NCBI GenBank assembly: GCA_025642065.1
Contig: JAODUP010000277.1
Span: forward strand, 1 to 64,000
Direction: 5' to 3'
Source of the DNA: Paralvinella palmiformis
Lineage: Eukaryota > Annelida > Polychaeta > Terebellida > Alvinellidae
Length of the DNA: 64,000 nt
Position numbers and translations under genes: made by a program. Below the pieces are notes generated by a model. That model made no database searches and was not told the origin of the DNA. It was given only the letters and a program-made list of their open reading frames with translations. Positions 1 to 12,940 of the stretch are shown in pieces (position 1 is the stretch's first letter; each line of letters opens with the position of its first letter).

Positions 1-1011
1 GGTGCAGTTATGTCCAATTTGTACTATGGCATTTAAGATTAGCTCTAATCTGCTTGTCGTAAATAGCATTTAAAAACGTTATTACTACAATAGTTTGAAT
101 AGCAGACATTTGGTCTGGCTTGAAAATGTTAACATACAATTTAAACAGTACCGAAGCTATGACGCGCTATTACGGTCTGATTCAGCGCAGATGTCAGTCT
201 TTTAATATCAATTAAGCTAAACAGTTTTAATAGTAGTCGCTTTGTGACGCCTGCCCGTTGTAAAAACTGTTCTTTGAAGACTGACAATTGGGTTATATAG
301 TTTATATAGTATTGCTTTGAAGAAAGATACAGCAATTCCAAAATAACTATAAATGGGCTGCTTAGATAATTAATCTAAACATTCTCACAACTGCCATGAT
401 CTGAGTTGGGTGTTTTACTCCCAAACTATACAGCAGTAGGTGATTCGCTTTTTGTGTTTGTTTGGCAACTTTGGGATTGGTGAGACAATACACACGTCAC
501 AGCATGACAAGTCGCCACTCTGGATTCAGTCCCCGAAAACAAAACGTCCAGAGTTTGAATTCATGGTTCGAGATTCTCTGTACTTGTGACATTATACACA
601 GCTAGAATACACATTGCCCGTGCTAGAGATTGAGGTTCATCTTTTCTTGTTACCAATTTTGTAATATTTGATATCATACAGGGTTAGTAACGAGTAGTCA
701 TAGTAGTTATTGGAATTGTATGTTTATGAGGTATTTAACCCTACAGCAAATGTCACAAAGCATATTATGCTGCGGTTGAGATTTTCAGTTTTCTGTGCGT
801 GGAGACTTTGTTTCGTGGTCCACGCATTCTAATGAAATGTTAATCTAGAGCTACATATTCCGTGCCCTATTTGCGTCTTTAGAGGGACGCCGTTTAGGCT
901 TTGGCTTGGTTATCCAGCATTAAATGACTGTACCAGGCACAGTACGTTCTTAAAGCATAATTTATGTTCACAATTCGAGATTCTCTGTGTCTGTGCCTTA
1001 ATTTACACGCT
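1..1011 (+). repeat. Dispersed modular repeat R, copy 1
   Basis: Shares long matches with 9318-11195 (plus), 41745-42620 (minus) and shorter copies elsewhere. Landmarks are CAGTTATGTCCAATTTGTAC, AACAGTACCGAAGC, TATAGTATTGCTTTGAA, TCTGGATTCAGTCCC and TTCGAGATTCTCTGT. The end of the copy is followed by a microsatellite. No protein-coding frame was recognised; class unknown. Confidence 0.8.
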
Positions 1012-1015
1012 TACA

Positions 1016-1085
<70 letters not shown>

Positions 1086-1089
1086 AAGA
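1012..1089. repeat. AC/AG microsatellite
   Basis: Perfect AC run then AG run directly after the 3' module of repeat R copy 1. Confidence 0.95.
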
Positions 1090-1811
1090 AATGTGCCTCT
1101 TCTGATTTGATTATTTGACATTACGATATGTAATTTCCTTACCAGATACAATACATGCATATACATCAGCAAGGTTAATACGAAATACTCTATTTTAGCT
1201 GTCATATTTCTCCTGCTGCTCAATTGAGCTCCGTGAATCAACACTAATCGTCGAAATATTGGACATAATCAGCTCAATGCCATATTTCAAATTCTTCTAT
1301 TGTCATATCTCTATTGTTATTTCAGCATAAACAGCCAAAACAGTGTGTTTCTTTATCGCATCCAATGAATTGCCTTAATTCCATTCCAAATGGACGTAAT
1401 GGCCTCACCAATTGAATGTATTCAACGTAGTCAATATAGAAATAAAGGCAGTTTATTAATTATTAAACCAGTTTCTTTCTGGTCTTTTGTATAGATAAAT
1501 GTACTGTAAAACCTCATCAATGAGCTTTTATCGTCAGGAAAAAATAGCTTTTGGTTGTGAAGTCAATGACAGGTTATTAGAGAGGCGTCGTTCTAGAAGT
1601 ATAAGCTTGAGAGAATATGTCTGTTGAAACCACAACGTAATCAAATGACTACCTCAGACACTTATACGGGAGACAGATGGGGATACCGTAATCCAAGGTT
1701 CATTAAAAAACGTGAAAGAACCGACGACTGTACCAGAAATGATTGCATACAATTTTAGGCTTTATCCTGCTTATTAGCATGCAATAGAAATGAATATATG
1801 AAATTGACTAA

Positions 1812-1851
<40 letters not shown>

Positions 1852-2589
1852 TATAAATAATAATAATATACGCTTAAGATAAATCATACTTACTAGTAGG
1901 TGTCACCAAATTTACTTAAAGTTAAATCTCCTATATCAGGTACATAAAAGTCAGTTAGAAAAATGAGTGGTGGATATATATATTTATATATCCCCCCCAA
2001 AAAGAAAAGTGGAATTCGCAAAAAAATAATTTAAATTAGTAATATGCGATGTTCCAATGGCACAGTGGGTGTTCAACAGACTGATGTATCAACTCTGGAA
2101 ATCATGTGATGTTATGATTCAATTTAATAAATTTCAGATGCCTAATTTCCCTTTCACACTAGGAGTTCATCAACCTACAATGCTATACTGAAACATTATG
2201 TAGAAGTACACGTTATATGTTCTATCATCATTCAATTCTAGACTGTTTTTCACAGATCAACAGGCGAGAGTTCCAAATTCTCCAGAAAAAAACTTTAATT
2301 CCTTGTCATGATCCAGTGACATAAATCGTAGTTATACATCCATGGGATTATCACATGACGTAATAATGTATCAACCACCGGGTGAACCTCCAAGTGATAT
2401 ATACCAATGAGCACTAGGCACGTGGAGTGAAGGTTTAACAACCGCCCATGACGATGTGTCAAAATAATAACTTCAGACACTTCAAGGATAAAATCACCAA
2501 AATTTATGCTTCTTTCCCAGGTCGTGCTTCCATTTGTATTATCAGTTTTCCAGTTGTACACCATCCTTACACAGTGTTTAAATCACTCT
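1090..2589. other. AT-rich stretch without recognised gene
   Basis: Contains an AAT trinucleotide run at about 1818-1870. An 89-codon minus-strand frame at 2295-2564 has no recognisable motif and I do not call it a gene. Confidence 0.5.
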
Positions 2590-2760
2590 CACTTACTGAA
2601 GGTGCTAAACTGATTTGATCATCCCCTAATAAGTCCTGTGAACTTGATCCTATCCCTACATTTCTGCTAAAGTCCAGTCTTCCCACACTAATTGTTCCAA
2701 TTACTAAGGTAATAAATTTATCACTCAGGTCAATCAATATGTTTACTTCAAACTAAATCT
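2590..2760 (+). pseudogene. LINE reverse transcriptase fragment
   Basis: From 2631 the frame reads KSCELDPIPTFLLKSSLP and on to ITKVINLSL, the region just before the RT fingers of CR1/Jockey-type LINEs. It breaks off into the distorted sequence at 2780. Confidence 0.8.
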
Positions 2761-2784
2761 AGAATGGCATTACGTAAATATCCC

Positions 2785-3420
2785 AAAAATAAGGGACGGT
2801 AAATCGTTTGGGGGCAAAACATTTTAAACTGAAAAAGGGTTGAATTGGCCCTTTTTTTTCAAAATTTAACAAAAATTTGGGGAAATTTTCCCACAAATTT
2901 CAAAATAAAAAAAGGTTATTTGATTTTAAATAAAACCCAAAAATGGGGGTTTATGTCCATTTTTTTACCCCTTAATTTTTGCATTTTTTTTTAATTCCCT
3001 CCAATTTGGGGCAGGTAATAAAGGTTTTTCATTCCCTTTTTCACTAAAAATTTTCCTACTTTTGAGTTTAAAGAGTTTTGTAAAAAAATTTTTAATTAAA
3101 AAATAATTGATGTCTTAATTGGGAATTGGTATTTTTTTTTTAATTTTTTTTAAAATGGGGGGAAAGGGGGAGGGGGGAGGACCCCAAACCCCTATAAAAG
3201 ATTTCCCATTCTTTTAAATGCAAATTATTATTTGGCCCCAAAACATTTTCTAAAAAAAAAATTAAGGTTTCGGGTTTTTTTAAAAATTAATCGACACCAA
3301 AATTTTCCATTTAAAGTTTTCCCAAAACGGATCCCTTTTTAAAAAGATTGAGGGCATTAAAACCTTTTTTTGAAAAAGCTTTCCCCCTCTAAAACTTTTT
3401 TAAATTTCCTTTAAAAATTT
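2785..3420. other. Homopolymer-distorted stretch, probable low-quality assembly
   Basis: Runs of A, T, G and C of length 3-9 follow each other almost without ordinary sequence. Neither neighbour looks like this. It resembles poor base calls at the end of a read used to bridge a gap between two LINE fragments, not a natural element. Confidence 0.6.
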
Positions 3421-3479
3421 TTAATAACTTTTGAACCTAAAATAATACATTTTGAATATGTTAATGCATATGGTAAATT

Positions 3480-4060
3480 TTGTATAGCTGATGGATAGAA
3501 GTGGGCCGAGGACTCTTCCTTGGGGTACCCCGCAGGTGACGCTATTATCGGCAGAGTGTATGTAATGGTATGACACAAATTGGGACCTGTTTATCAAATA
3601 GTTCCTGAGTTTCACACAGTATGTTCTAAAATTCACAGAAACTATACCATCTTTTATGAAAAGCTTTTTCCAAGATTTTACAAATTGAAGGGAGTAAAGA
3701 TATAGGTCTGTAATTTTTCATGTCAGTTTTTTCTTTGGATTTGTAAATGGGTAAAAAATTTTGCAATCTTCATATTTACTGGAACATTTCCTATTTCCAA
3801 TTATTTATTTACTAAAATAATGATTGGCACACATAGAGCTGGTTTCAAAGTTTTTAAGAGCTTCAAACCGACGCCATCATGATCGGAACTTTTATTAGAT
3901 TTTAATGATGTTATGATTCGAGATACCTCTTCTGGATCTGCTGGTAACATAAACATAGATCGTCGATAACTTGCATATTTTAGATCGCAATGAAATGATT
4001 TGTCTGGATTATGAATATTTGATGCAAACTTGTATTCTTGTATTTGGAAATCTCATTGGC
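3480..4060 (-). pseudogene. LINE reverse transcriptase remnant
   Basis: On the minus strand, in several shifted frames: KSSDHDGVGLKLLKTLKPAL, NVPVNMKIAK, then [20 protein letters not shown], then NYLINRSQFVSYHYIHS and VTCGVPQGRVLGPL. This is the order expected for the RT of a CR1-like LINE. Frameshifts and stops make it inactive. Confidence 0.85.
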
Positions 4061-4496
4061 AAAGTAATTCTGTTTGGAAATTCTTTTGATCCTGTTCATA
4101 TTATTTCGGTAATTAATAAAATCGATATATGTTTAACTTGATTTCGGCTTATCAAGACATTTTCTATGCAATCTAATCTCTAGCTTTTGATGATTTTCAC
4201 AACCCTGCGGTCATTCACGGTTGTCTGAGAACATTATTATGTGGGATTTTCATTACTTTCTCAGGGGGCATATATGTTCAGCGAATTGTGACTACGACTT
4301 GTTAACGTATCATTTGCTTGATCTATATTCAGATCATATAAAAGTGACCAGTCGGTCTGTAATCGTCTAAGTTTTTAATCTGCTTACAAACAATTTCACA
4401 CTATAGAAACCGCTCTACTGAAAATTGAAAACGATATATCACTAAACATGAACACATGAAAGGTCACAGTACTAACACTATTATATTGATATGTAG

Positions 4497-5425
4497 TTTT
4501 AGACACCACTGATTATTCTGTTCTTCTACATTGCTTCCTTGATTGGTGTGGCATGTCGGGCACAACACTTACTTGGATCCACTCATTCTTAGCAAATACA
4601 TCTCAATCAATAAAAATAAGTAAATGTTCTTCAGAGACAATTCCCACGTTTTGCGGCGTTTCCCAAGGCTCTGTTCTTGGGCATCTGCTATTTGCTATGT
4701 ATACCACACCACTAAGTTCTCTTATTCACAGCCATAAATTAGACCCTCATTTATATCCAGTATACATATCATTAGCTACAGCAGACACAAATCTTTCTCT
4801 AACACAGCTAGTTGACTGTGTCAGTGATATTTTTGACTGGATGTTAAACAATAAACTTAGGCTCAATGCAGCCTAAACTGACTTATTGGTATAGCTCCTT
4901 CCAGACGATGCAGAACATTTACCATTTCTTCCCTACGTCCAGTTTTTATTTCTCTGACATGTCACTGCTGCTTCTACTGGTAGGCTTGAAAACTGCAGCT
5001 CTCTTCTTTATAACATCGCATCTGAGGATATAGCAAATATTCAGTGTGTTTAGAACTGCTTAGCTAGGAATGCCACAATTTCTCTTTGATTTTATCATTC
5101 TGTTCCACACTAGAAATCTCTTCATTGGCTCTCTGTTTAATCTCGCATCATTTTCAAATTCTACGCTATTACCTATCAAACGTTTTCTTCACGAGAACCT
5201 TCGTATCGATTTTCCATGCTTTCTCTAGCAACCAAGCTCCGAGAGCTCCGTTCATCTGGATTTCTTTTTTGTCTGTTCCCAGTATAAAAACTCATGCTGG
5301 GACTCGTGCTGTTTCAATTTTTGTTCCTACTCTTTGGAACTAACTCCCTGAACATGTTAAGTCATAGGATAGCATAGTTTCTTTCTATCACCATTTGAAA
5401 ACTGACCTTTTTCAAGCTTGCTTAT
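4497..5425 (+). pseudogene. LINE RT 3' half, CR1/L2-like
   Basis: Reads DTTDYSVLLHCLLDW, WIHSFLANTSQSIKI, FCGVSQGSVLGHLLFAMYTT, then DIFDWMLNNKLRLN, and further down REPSY and GTRAVSIFVPTLWNSLPEHV. The YADD region is degraded (LATADT). The tail with LWNSLPEHVK and FYHHLKTDLF is typical of CR1/L2 LINE C-termini. Confidence 0.85.
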
Positions 5426-5586
5426 CCCTCGTAAGTTTTCACTAAAGAATCCGATCATATATATGCTGACGAATTTTACATCGTACCTTGACCATAAGAC
5501 TGCTTAATCCCTGTACTAAGTGCTCCACTGAGCTCGATTATTTTCAATGAAATTGACGCTCTAGATTGTTGTTTTTATTATTATTG

Positions 5587-5618
<32 letters not shown>

Positions 5619-5619
5619 C

Positions 5620-5800
5620 GCCTCCGAGGTCTAGTGGTAGAGTGTTGGATCACAGATCATCACCACCCGTGTAGGAAGTTCGGCGTGGTTATATCTGAAG
5701 GGTATTTCATGTCTGACTTCGCCACTAAATCTTGGCCCAGTGTCTTCAAATTCTCAGATTTAACTCCTACCGCCAAACTATGAATTAAAATAAATAAATA
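5620..5800 (+). mobile_element. SINE family A, diverged copy
   Basis: Head GCCTCCGAGGTCTAGTGGTA with A-box-like sequence, then ATATCTGAAGG and GACTTCGCC of the family body, ending in AAATAAATAAAT. Preceded by a GTT/GGT repeat at 5578-5619. Confidence 0.75.
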
Positions 5801-6355
5801 TCTGGTAAATATTTAATGAATTACCGCATTTGAGCTGGACTTTACATAGGTGGTACCATTTACCTCCTTGTGCGTATTACCCACATTACAAAATTCTAGA
5901 TCAGCGGGAACACATTACATGCCTTCAACATACCATACTAAAATGATACAACATATCTTCATGTATAGGGATATCAGATATCTACACAAAATTAAAGGAT
6001 ATTTCCATTTTATTATTATTTTCACAACTAGCACAGAAACCTGAATACTTGAACATCAACTTGAAATCAACTAGCCGTAAAACGATAACGAATTATATCA
6101 AAATTGATTTCTATTATTCTGTAATGTTATTCTTCCTACGTGTATCAGTCGGGATTAACACCAGACCACGATAGAAAGGCAGATGTTTATAATTAGAGGG
6201 ATAGTGTACATTATGAATGTCATATATTGATATATTCATGGCATGAAACTTGATACTTAATTAACCATGTTAATTATAGGACAGCAAATAATAAACTGAG
6301 CACATAATAGACTTCCACCTACAGACTATCTAAATTGATTCATTAAAATTGTTAG
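5801..6355. other. Stretch without recognised features
   Basis: AT-rich; nothing supportable seen on either strand. Confidence 0.5.
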
Positions 6356-7110
6356 TCAATAATTTTGGATTGTAACCGCCTGGGACACGTGTAGCGTTTT
6401 GCAAATAACCTTGCCAATCTTGAGATGAAGGCGTATTTCATGTTCCTCGCCTTCATTCAGACAGACACAACACACATTGCCATCCTCCTTGCTGAGATAA
6501 ATCGTCTGCTTCGTGTTTTCATGGTAAGGTTTCTCACCATGAGTGCTGCCAAGTCTGTCGAACACTTGACGACAGTGCCGTTTTCTAGAAGGAGTCAACA
6601 ATTTGACAACAACGCCCTGGCAGTTGTCTCGGAGCTGTATTATATGCTGGCAAACTGTGAGTATGATTATGGAGTAGTGGCGCCACACGCATCTTTGACG
6701 GTGTGCGCAAGTTCGACGTTGCGGTTGTGAATACAATTATCAAGATCTTCCTATTTCGTGATGACGTATTGGTGGACCTTGATGTACTTAATCCCAGCCC
6801 TGCGATTCAAGGAGTCCTGCAGCTCATCATTTGTGTTGCTTTGGACTAATGACAGATGAACATCATTACGCCCTCGTCGCTGAATTTCAGGACTCCCACC
6901 TGACCCCTGGCGATGGACTGCCGCTATACTCTGTTGACAGTCCTGTTGACACGTTCTGTGCAGAGATGGCAAGAAGAAGACATTTGCTGGTGGATTGCAC
7001 TTTCCACATTTAGCGCTTCTCTTGACAACACTGTCGGCGATCACCCACAACACTGCTGATAGCTAGCGCGTTTTCGCCATGTACTGCAAGATTGACGCCG
7101 ATGCTTGATC
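6356..7110 (-). pseudogene. Unassigned open-frame remnant
   Basis: A block of higher GC content with overlapping open frames on both strands; on the minus strand 126 codons (6356-6736) and 100 codons (6751-7053) lie end to end. The frame has GNVCCVCLNEGEEHE but I cannot place it in any family. Composition differs clearly from the AT-rich flanks, so it may be a degraded mobile-element gene. Confidence 0.3.
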
Positions 7111-7259
7111 ACAGCTTGGCAAAATTGTCATGGATGAGCCATGCTATGCATTTCAGCCAGACAACGATCTGCTGAAATCGGTAAAGTCTGCAACATGGAA
7201 CTATGTGAAAGACCACCAGTGATAGTGATGTGTAGATTTCTGCGTCTATGACTTTGTGA

Positions 7260-7510
7260 CCTTTTGCTAGATCTAGTTTATTAATAGTTTTGAAGTTAAA
7301 TGTGTTTAAATATAACACAGTCTGTCTTTACAAGTGTTTAGCATGTTTTAGTTAAAAAATATGTTTTGCTAGATCTGCATTGACACATACTTCATTATCG
7401 TTCTTTATTTAGTGCATTAGTTTTACAAAGTGGAATAATTTGAGATTTTGTGTTTAACATGTTTTATATTATTTTTTGCTAGATCTGCATTGACACATAG
7501 TTTATTATAA
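7260..7510. repeat. Degenerate tandem repeat, about 105-112 bp period
   Basis: TTTTGCTAGATCT occurs near 7262, 7365 and 7476, the last two followed by GCATTGACACATA and TTTATTAT-like sequence. Confidence 0.6.
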
Positions 7511-7822
7511 TTTGTTTTCAGATAATTAGTATTTATAAAGTGCAAATTGTATATTTTACATGGAACATGGACATTTTCACTTTATCTGGTGGCAAGCATT
7601 GGTTGATAATAATAAATCTTAGTTATTATGGTCTGTGTTTTCTTTTCTGTTACCATAGTAATTATTATAATATTCGGATTTACGTATAAAAGCACGATTT
7701 TCTGAGTGTTTTGTTTTGGGCATTTTTGAAACTTAACATGTATGAACATCTGAAACCCATTTTTAGATAACTTTACCATAACATTATCTCAAAAATACAA
7801 GTTTATTTCACTAAGCTTTTAA

Positions 7823-8146
7823 TTACCAAATCATGGCTCTACTGAAAATAATAATTGCACATCCCTTGCTTTCACTGATGCAATTTTTTTTTCTTCTCTT
7901 TCTACAATCAATAGAGTAAGATCTCTGAGTCTGTTTTTGACCCATGGAGGCTCTAAAATACGAAATTACTAGTTTTAACTTACTGAATGATCTCTCACAG
8001 CTGGCGATGGAAACTGCGATTGTTAGCATTATCTGCATAGCAATGCGAAGATTGAGGAAGATGCTTTTATCTCCATATTGAACAAAAAATGATCGAAGCT
8101 CTTCAGGTTTTGATATTTTCATGTTGGGCTGACTTGAAAGCAACAT
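7823..8146 (-). pseudogene. hAT transposase C-terminal fragment
   Basis: Minus-strand frame with FLNLRIAMQIMLTIAVSIAS followed by CERSFSKLKLVISYFRASMG. The pattern of hydrophobic residues then S-x-x-x-E-R-S-F-S-K-L-K is the hAT dimerisation domain, closest in style to ZMYM1-like/hAT elements. After ASMGQ the frame has slipped by one base. No terminal repeats were identified. Confidence 0.85.
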
Positions 8147-8154
8147 TCTGCAGA

Positions 8155-9300
8155 TTATTATTATTATTATTATTTTACCCTATAAAGAGAAAATGAAAAC
8201 TAGGATAACATGATCACAAATATTAATTGCATAATTAATCATACAAATTAATTAACTTACTCATGATTAACCTTATGACGGTCTAATAATTAATGTTAAA
8301 ACTACAAGGACTAAAATAAGTAAAAACAAATTATAAATACTAAACTCAGATTATTGTAGACCTATGACTGAAAAAAGATATGAATTTGACCTTATGTGTT
8401 TTACTAGACCTGATTTGATTAAGGATTGTCATTCGAATTTTTGAATTTCATCATTGTATCAGTAAACACATTATATAAATATCTTGGAAATATTTGATAA
8501 AACATTATTTAAAATATTTCTGATTTTTTTTTCAATAATATTGTCATGATGTTTAATGTAATGTTTTAAATATGTTTTGATCAACAACTTAGAACACATT
8601 ATAAGTTGTTTAAAAAAAAGTGTTTTAATTTTACATCATTTTAATGACAGCAAACGCACATAGAATGTTGAAATGAAGGATGCTGCCAAAGCATTGCTTA
8701 TATAATGTATCCCCCAATAATATAATATTTAAAAAATCATGATAAAAAATTAAAAAGTGGAATAGACTTGATTAGATCTTTATGAAACAACAACAAATTC
8801 ATATAAGTTTAATTTGTAATAAGTAATTATTGTAGTAATAACATATTATTTAATTGGTCTTGTTTTAAAATGGTTATTAGATATTATAGAAATAGAAAAC
8901 AAACAGAAACAAAGCTATTTGTTTTCTGTGTCAAAAGAAAGCCATCAATATTCTAAAATCTTAGTTATGACATAATGTGGCAGATCCCTGTGTTACCAAA
9001 TCCCATTAAATGGCATGGTGATTTCATTCGTTAGCAAATCTCAGTCATGATATAAAACATTAGCTTCTCTTTTTAATAAAATCTCAGTTATAATGTGATG
9101 TAATAGATCATTGCGTTGAAATATTCCACTTACACTAAGAAGTATTAATAAACGGTTATGATGTGAGGTGATAAAATGCTGCATTGGCACACTCCACTCA
9201 CGTAAGATGTCAACTTCTATAAAACATCATCAAGAACAACAACTACTAGATAATATATTTTACTGAGAGAAGATTGTTAATATTAAATATAATTAGTTAA
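8155..9300. repeat. 1.1 kb repeated segment (inverted partner at 53456-54460)
   Basis: Matches the reverse complement of 53456-54460 along most of its length, for example GGCAGATCCCTGTGTTACCA, GTCAAAAGAAAGCCATC, and the GAGAGAAGATTGTTAAT end. Starts at an ATT run next to the hAT fragment. No coding frame of note. Confidence 0.8.
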
Positions 9301-9317
9301 GAAAATACAAATACTAT

Positions 9318-11195
9318 TTGCGTCTTTGGTGGAACGCCGTTTAAGTGTTTGACCTGGTTATCCAGCATTTAAATGACCGTAGCAGACATAGTACGCTCTT
9401 AAAGCATGTACTCCTGACTCAGGAATAGAAACACCGCATCGCATCTCGAGTGGTGGCATTGGACACGGCTCGTGTGGTTCGTGTGTTTTATATAAGAATT
9501 TTATTTGCATATAAAATTCACCTTAGTTGTATGGGGGAATATAATTAAATTTCCTAGGTCCAGTTATGTCCAGTTTGTACTATGGCAGTCAAGACTAACT
9601 CTAGTCTGCTTGTCATAAATAACATTTAAGACATTAGGTCTGGTTTGAAAATGTTAACTTATAGGTTTAACAGTACCGAAGCTGTAACGCGCTATTACAG
9701 TCTGCTTCAGCGCAGATGCACAGTCTTTTAATAACAATTAGTTTTAATAGTAGTCCCTTCATGAAGCCTCACTGTTGTACAAACTCATCTTTGAAGAGAG
9801 TGACAATAGACTTTGCCAATTAAGCTAGTGACATCTGGCGAGAGGATTTAGAACTACTACAATCGGGTCGTAAATACGACCTATTAATCGGAGAGTCTCG
9901 ATCACCGTTCCTTTTCAGTGTGTAAACGAGATTTGTTTGTATATTTTGACGAACATTGCCGGTGATAATACTCCACGATTTCAACAGTCAGTAAAAGAAA
10001 ATGATAGATAAGGTGATATTTAGTACATTTCTATTCAAAGGAGACTGATTTAGTAAACAAAATAGATTAAGTTCTATGTGGTAGTTCGCAGAACACATTT
10101 CCCGTGTACAAGCAGATTGCCGTATTCGTAGCGAAAGTTTACGTATAGGCAGTGGATTTCCAATAGTGTTTCATATTTTTGGCCATTTATGATAATATTG
10201 AAAATGGACATGGCAGTTGTAATATTATAATTTTGTCCAGTATAATTTAGCGATATCTTCAACGGTTTGTTTTATTTGTGGGCATTTTCCGTGTAGAACT
10301 TTTGCTGTCGTCTAGCATCCGACTCATGGCGCATGCGCAAGTCAGTGATAATGCGCTAGCATAGATGACATAATTCTAATAAACAAACGGGTGTGCTATT
10401 TGAATCGAAAATACTCATCAAATCGGAGACATTGTGTAACACAAAAGTATTGATTGATAGACCAATAATCCGGCATTGATATATTGCATTTGGGTATTAA
10501 TTCTCGTGAATTAACGCGAACTATGAGTTGAATTTAAAATGCAAATAAACCCCGTCTGTCCTCATTTCAATTTTCAAACGATAACCGATACTAGCGGATT
10601 TCTCGAAAGAAATATTTACTCTAATTTTTTCATTTTGTTAACAATAACATTTAATAATGGAACATGCTGAACAACGAGAAAATAACATATCGCTAGAAGT
10701 ATTTTTCTATCTGAATTCCAATTGTATAACGCAGTAGATCGTTATTCAAATCTAGATGTTCAGAACAAGAATATGGCCTACATTGAAAACCATGAAACTC
10801 CACCTCCGCTGTTCTGAGCTGTACCAGGCGGTGACCCGAAGTGTAAAGCCCGCGAAAATTAGTTTCCAGTGTCTATTGGATAATATAGTTTATATAGTAT
10901 TGCTTTGAATAGAGATACAGCAATTGAAAAACTAGCTATAAATAGAGCTGCTTAGATTATTAACCTAAACATTCGCATAACTGCCATGATCTGACTTTGG
11001 TTTTCTACCCCCAAACTCCACGGCTGTAGGTGATTCGCTTTTGTTGCCTGGAGGCTTAGGGACTGGTGAGACACTACACATGTGTCTCAGCATGAAAAGT
11101 CGCCACTCTAGATTCAGTCCCTGAAGATTGGTCTAGAGTTTGAATTCACGGTTTGCGATTCTCTGTGTATGTGCCTTATTATATACATCAACACA
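9318..11195 (+). repeat. Dispersed repeat R, copy 2, interrupted
   Basis: 9318-9806 matches modules also found at 41745-42620 and 1-300; 10886-11195 matches 299-620. Between them, 9807-10885 is an extra 1.08 kb not present in copy 1, with GC content closer to even in places, a palindromic GCGCATGCGC near 10329, and no recognised gene. Confidence 0.75.
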
Positions 11196-11337
<142 letters not shown>

Positions 11338-11734
11338 TCATCATCACTAATTATCCCATGTGTTAAACAACCCAGCAAAGCAATATAAGAACATTATTAA
11401 GTTCTACATATTATACAATAAAGATATATAATCAAGTCGTTTCGGGTGACCTTCAAACAAGTTACAAGGTAAACAAATTGAACATCCCACAGAGAACAAC
11501 TGGACTGTTATATCGTAGTTTAAGTCGAACTGAGTTGCTTAGCCTCGGTTACACCTGGAATATAATAATTATAATCTATATTTAATAAGGCGCCCTTAAT
11601 AACAGGATCCTTTCACAAGCGTTATACTGCAAAATGAATAGATGCATAAAGCCAATAACATGAACGGAAAACATTATTTATCGCTGAAAACAACATTGAA
11701 CAAGTGAATTGAAAAATATATATATATATATATA

Positions 11735-11860
11735 TATTATTCAAGAGATGCCGCATTTCTAATATCAGCCGGCAACCTATTCCACAACTTGGGGCTGCAA
11801 CACTAAAGTTTTCGGGATGAATGTCACCTTAGATTAATACGTTGTTAATAAAGCATTAAA
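11735..11860 (-). pseudogene. LINE C-terminal fragment
   Basis: On the minus strand WNRLPADIRNAASLE, preceded after a 1-base shift by APK, the classic end of CR1/L2-type LINE ORF2. Confidence 0.75.
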
Positions 11861-12745
11861 ACAGATATGCTGCTTAACAAGTAGTCAGTGCACGTTTTGG
11901 GGTGATTTGATTATATTCGAGTATTTATTACTATGTGAGCTGCATCATTGTTATAATCTAATGTCTGGCTTATAAGAGGGTGTTACAATAGTCTATACGA
12001 GATGCAACAAAGTAATGGATCAAAGTAATAAGTAATTCTTTTTTTTTCAGGAATGTCCTTGGACTATAGATGTTATTAAGACGGTAGTAAGCAACCCGGC
12101 ATACTAATGGCACATGTTCATACATATTAATACATATATGAACAATAAATACTAGACATTTTATTGACCCAGCAAATGTTTGGAGTTTTTAAGAATTTAG
12201 CATGAAGTGATTAAGACAAAACAATTATGCTTCTTTTGCGTCATCATTTAATATTAGATTATCTTGAATCATTCATACAGAATTGGACTCGATTGTAAAA
12301 AAAAGGGGGAGCTACATTTTTAGGGAGAATCTTCCTAGGTGAATATCTGACATAGAAATATCATATCGTTCATTCAACCAGTAAGGTATCTAGGCCTCTA
12401 TTAGCATTGAAACAAGTGAAACGCGTTATACCCAAACCTATCCTATCTGCTTTGGATGTTTTCCAGTGAATGGACGTATAGATAAATCGATGGCCTTACT
12501 GCCGTCTATTTCTAACTAAGAAGTGTGATTCCAGTCCAAGAACCATTGATTCAGTAGCATTGTTGATAAACACCAACGTCGTACAAGTCACAACATCGTT
12601 TACTGGATTAGTGTTGTCAACAGATAAAGGTTCTAATCAAATGGAAATGATCCTTTGACAAATGTATGACAAATAATAAAGTGCAAGATTTGTTCTATTT
12701 GTTTAACTCAACTTACATATTACACTAGTAGTAACATGTTTTTCA
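11861..12745. other. Stretch without recognised features
   Basis: AT-rich sequence; nothing supportable seen. Confidence 0.5.
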
Positions 12746-12749
12746 AGGA

Positions 12750-12940
12750 TAACAATGATCGATGTTTTACGGCCACCTTTGTGCTCAAGGTAGGTAAATG
12801 CGCCGAGCGACCTCTAAAGGTAATGAAGCAAAGTCAAAGATGAAACACCCTTCAGACATACCCACGCCGAGATTCGAACACGGTTGGTAGTGATCTGTGA
12901 TCCAACGCGCTACCAGTTGGACCACGTAGACGCTCAAGGA
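12750..12940 (-). mobile_element. SINE family A
   Basis: Reads on the minus strand from GAGCGTCTACGTGGTCC through a B-box-like GTTCGAATCTCGGC to CCTTTAGAGGTCGCTCGGC and GTAAAACATCG. Same family as 54820-55009. Confidence 0.8.

Noticed and set aside
2295..2564. 89-codon minus-strand frame
   Set aside because: No recognisable motif, no second exon, no support beyond length.
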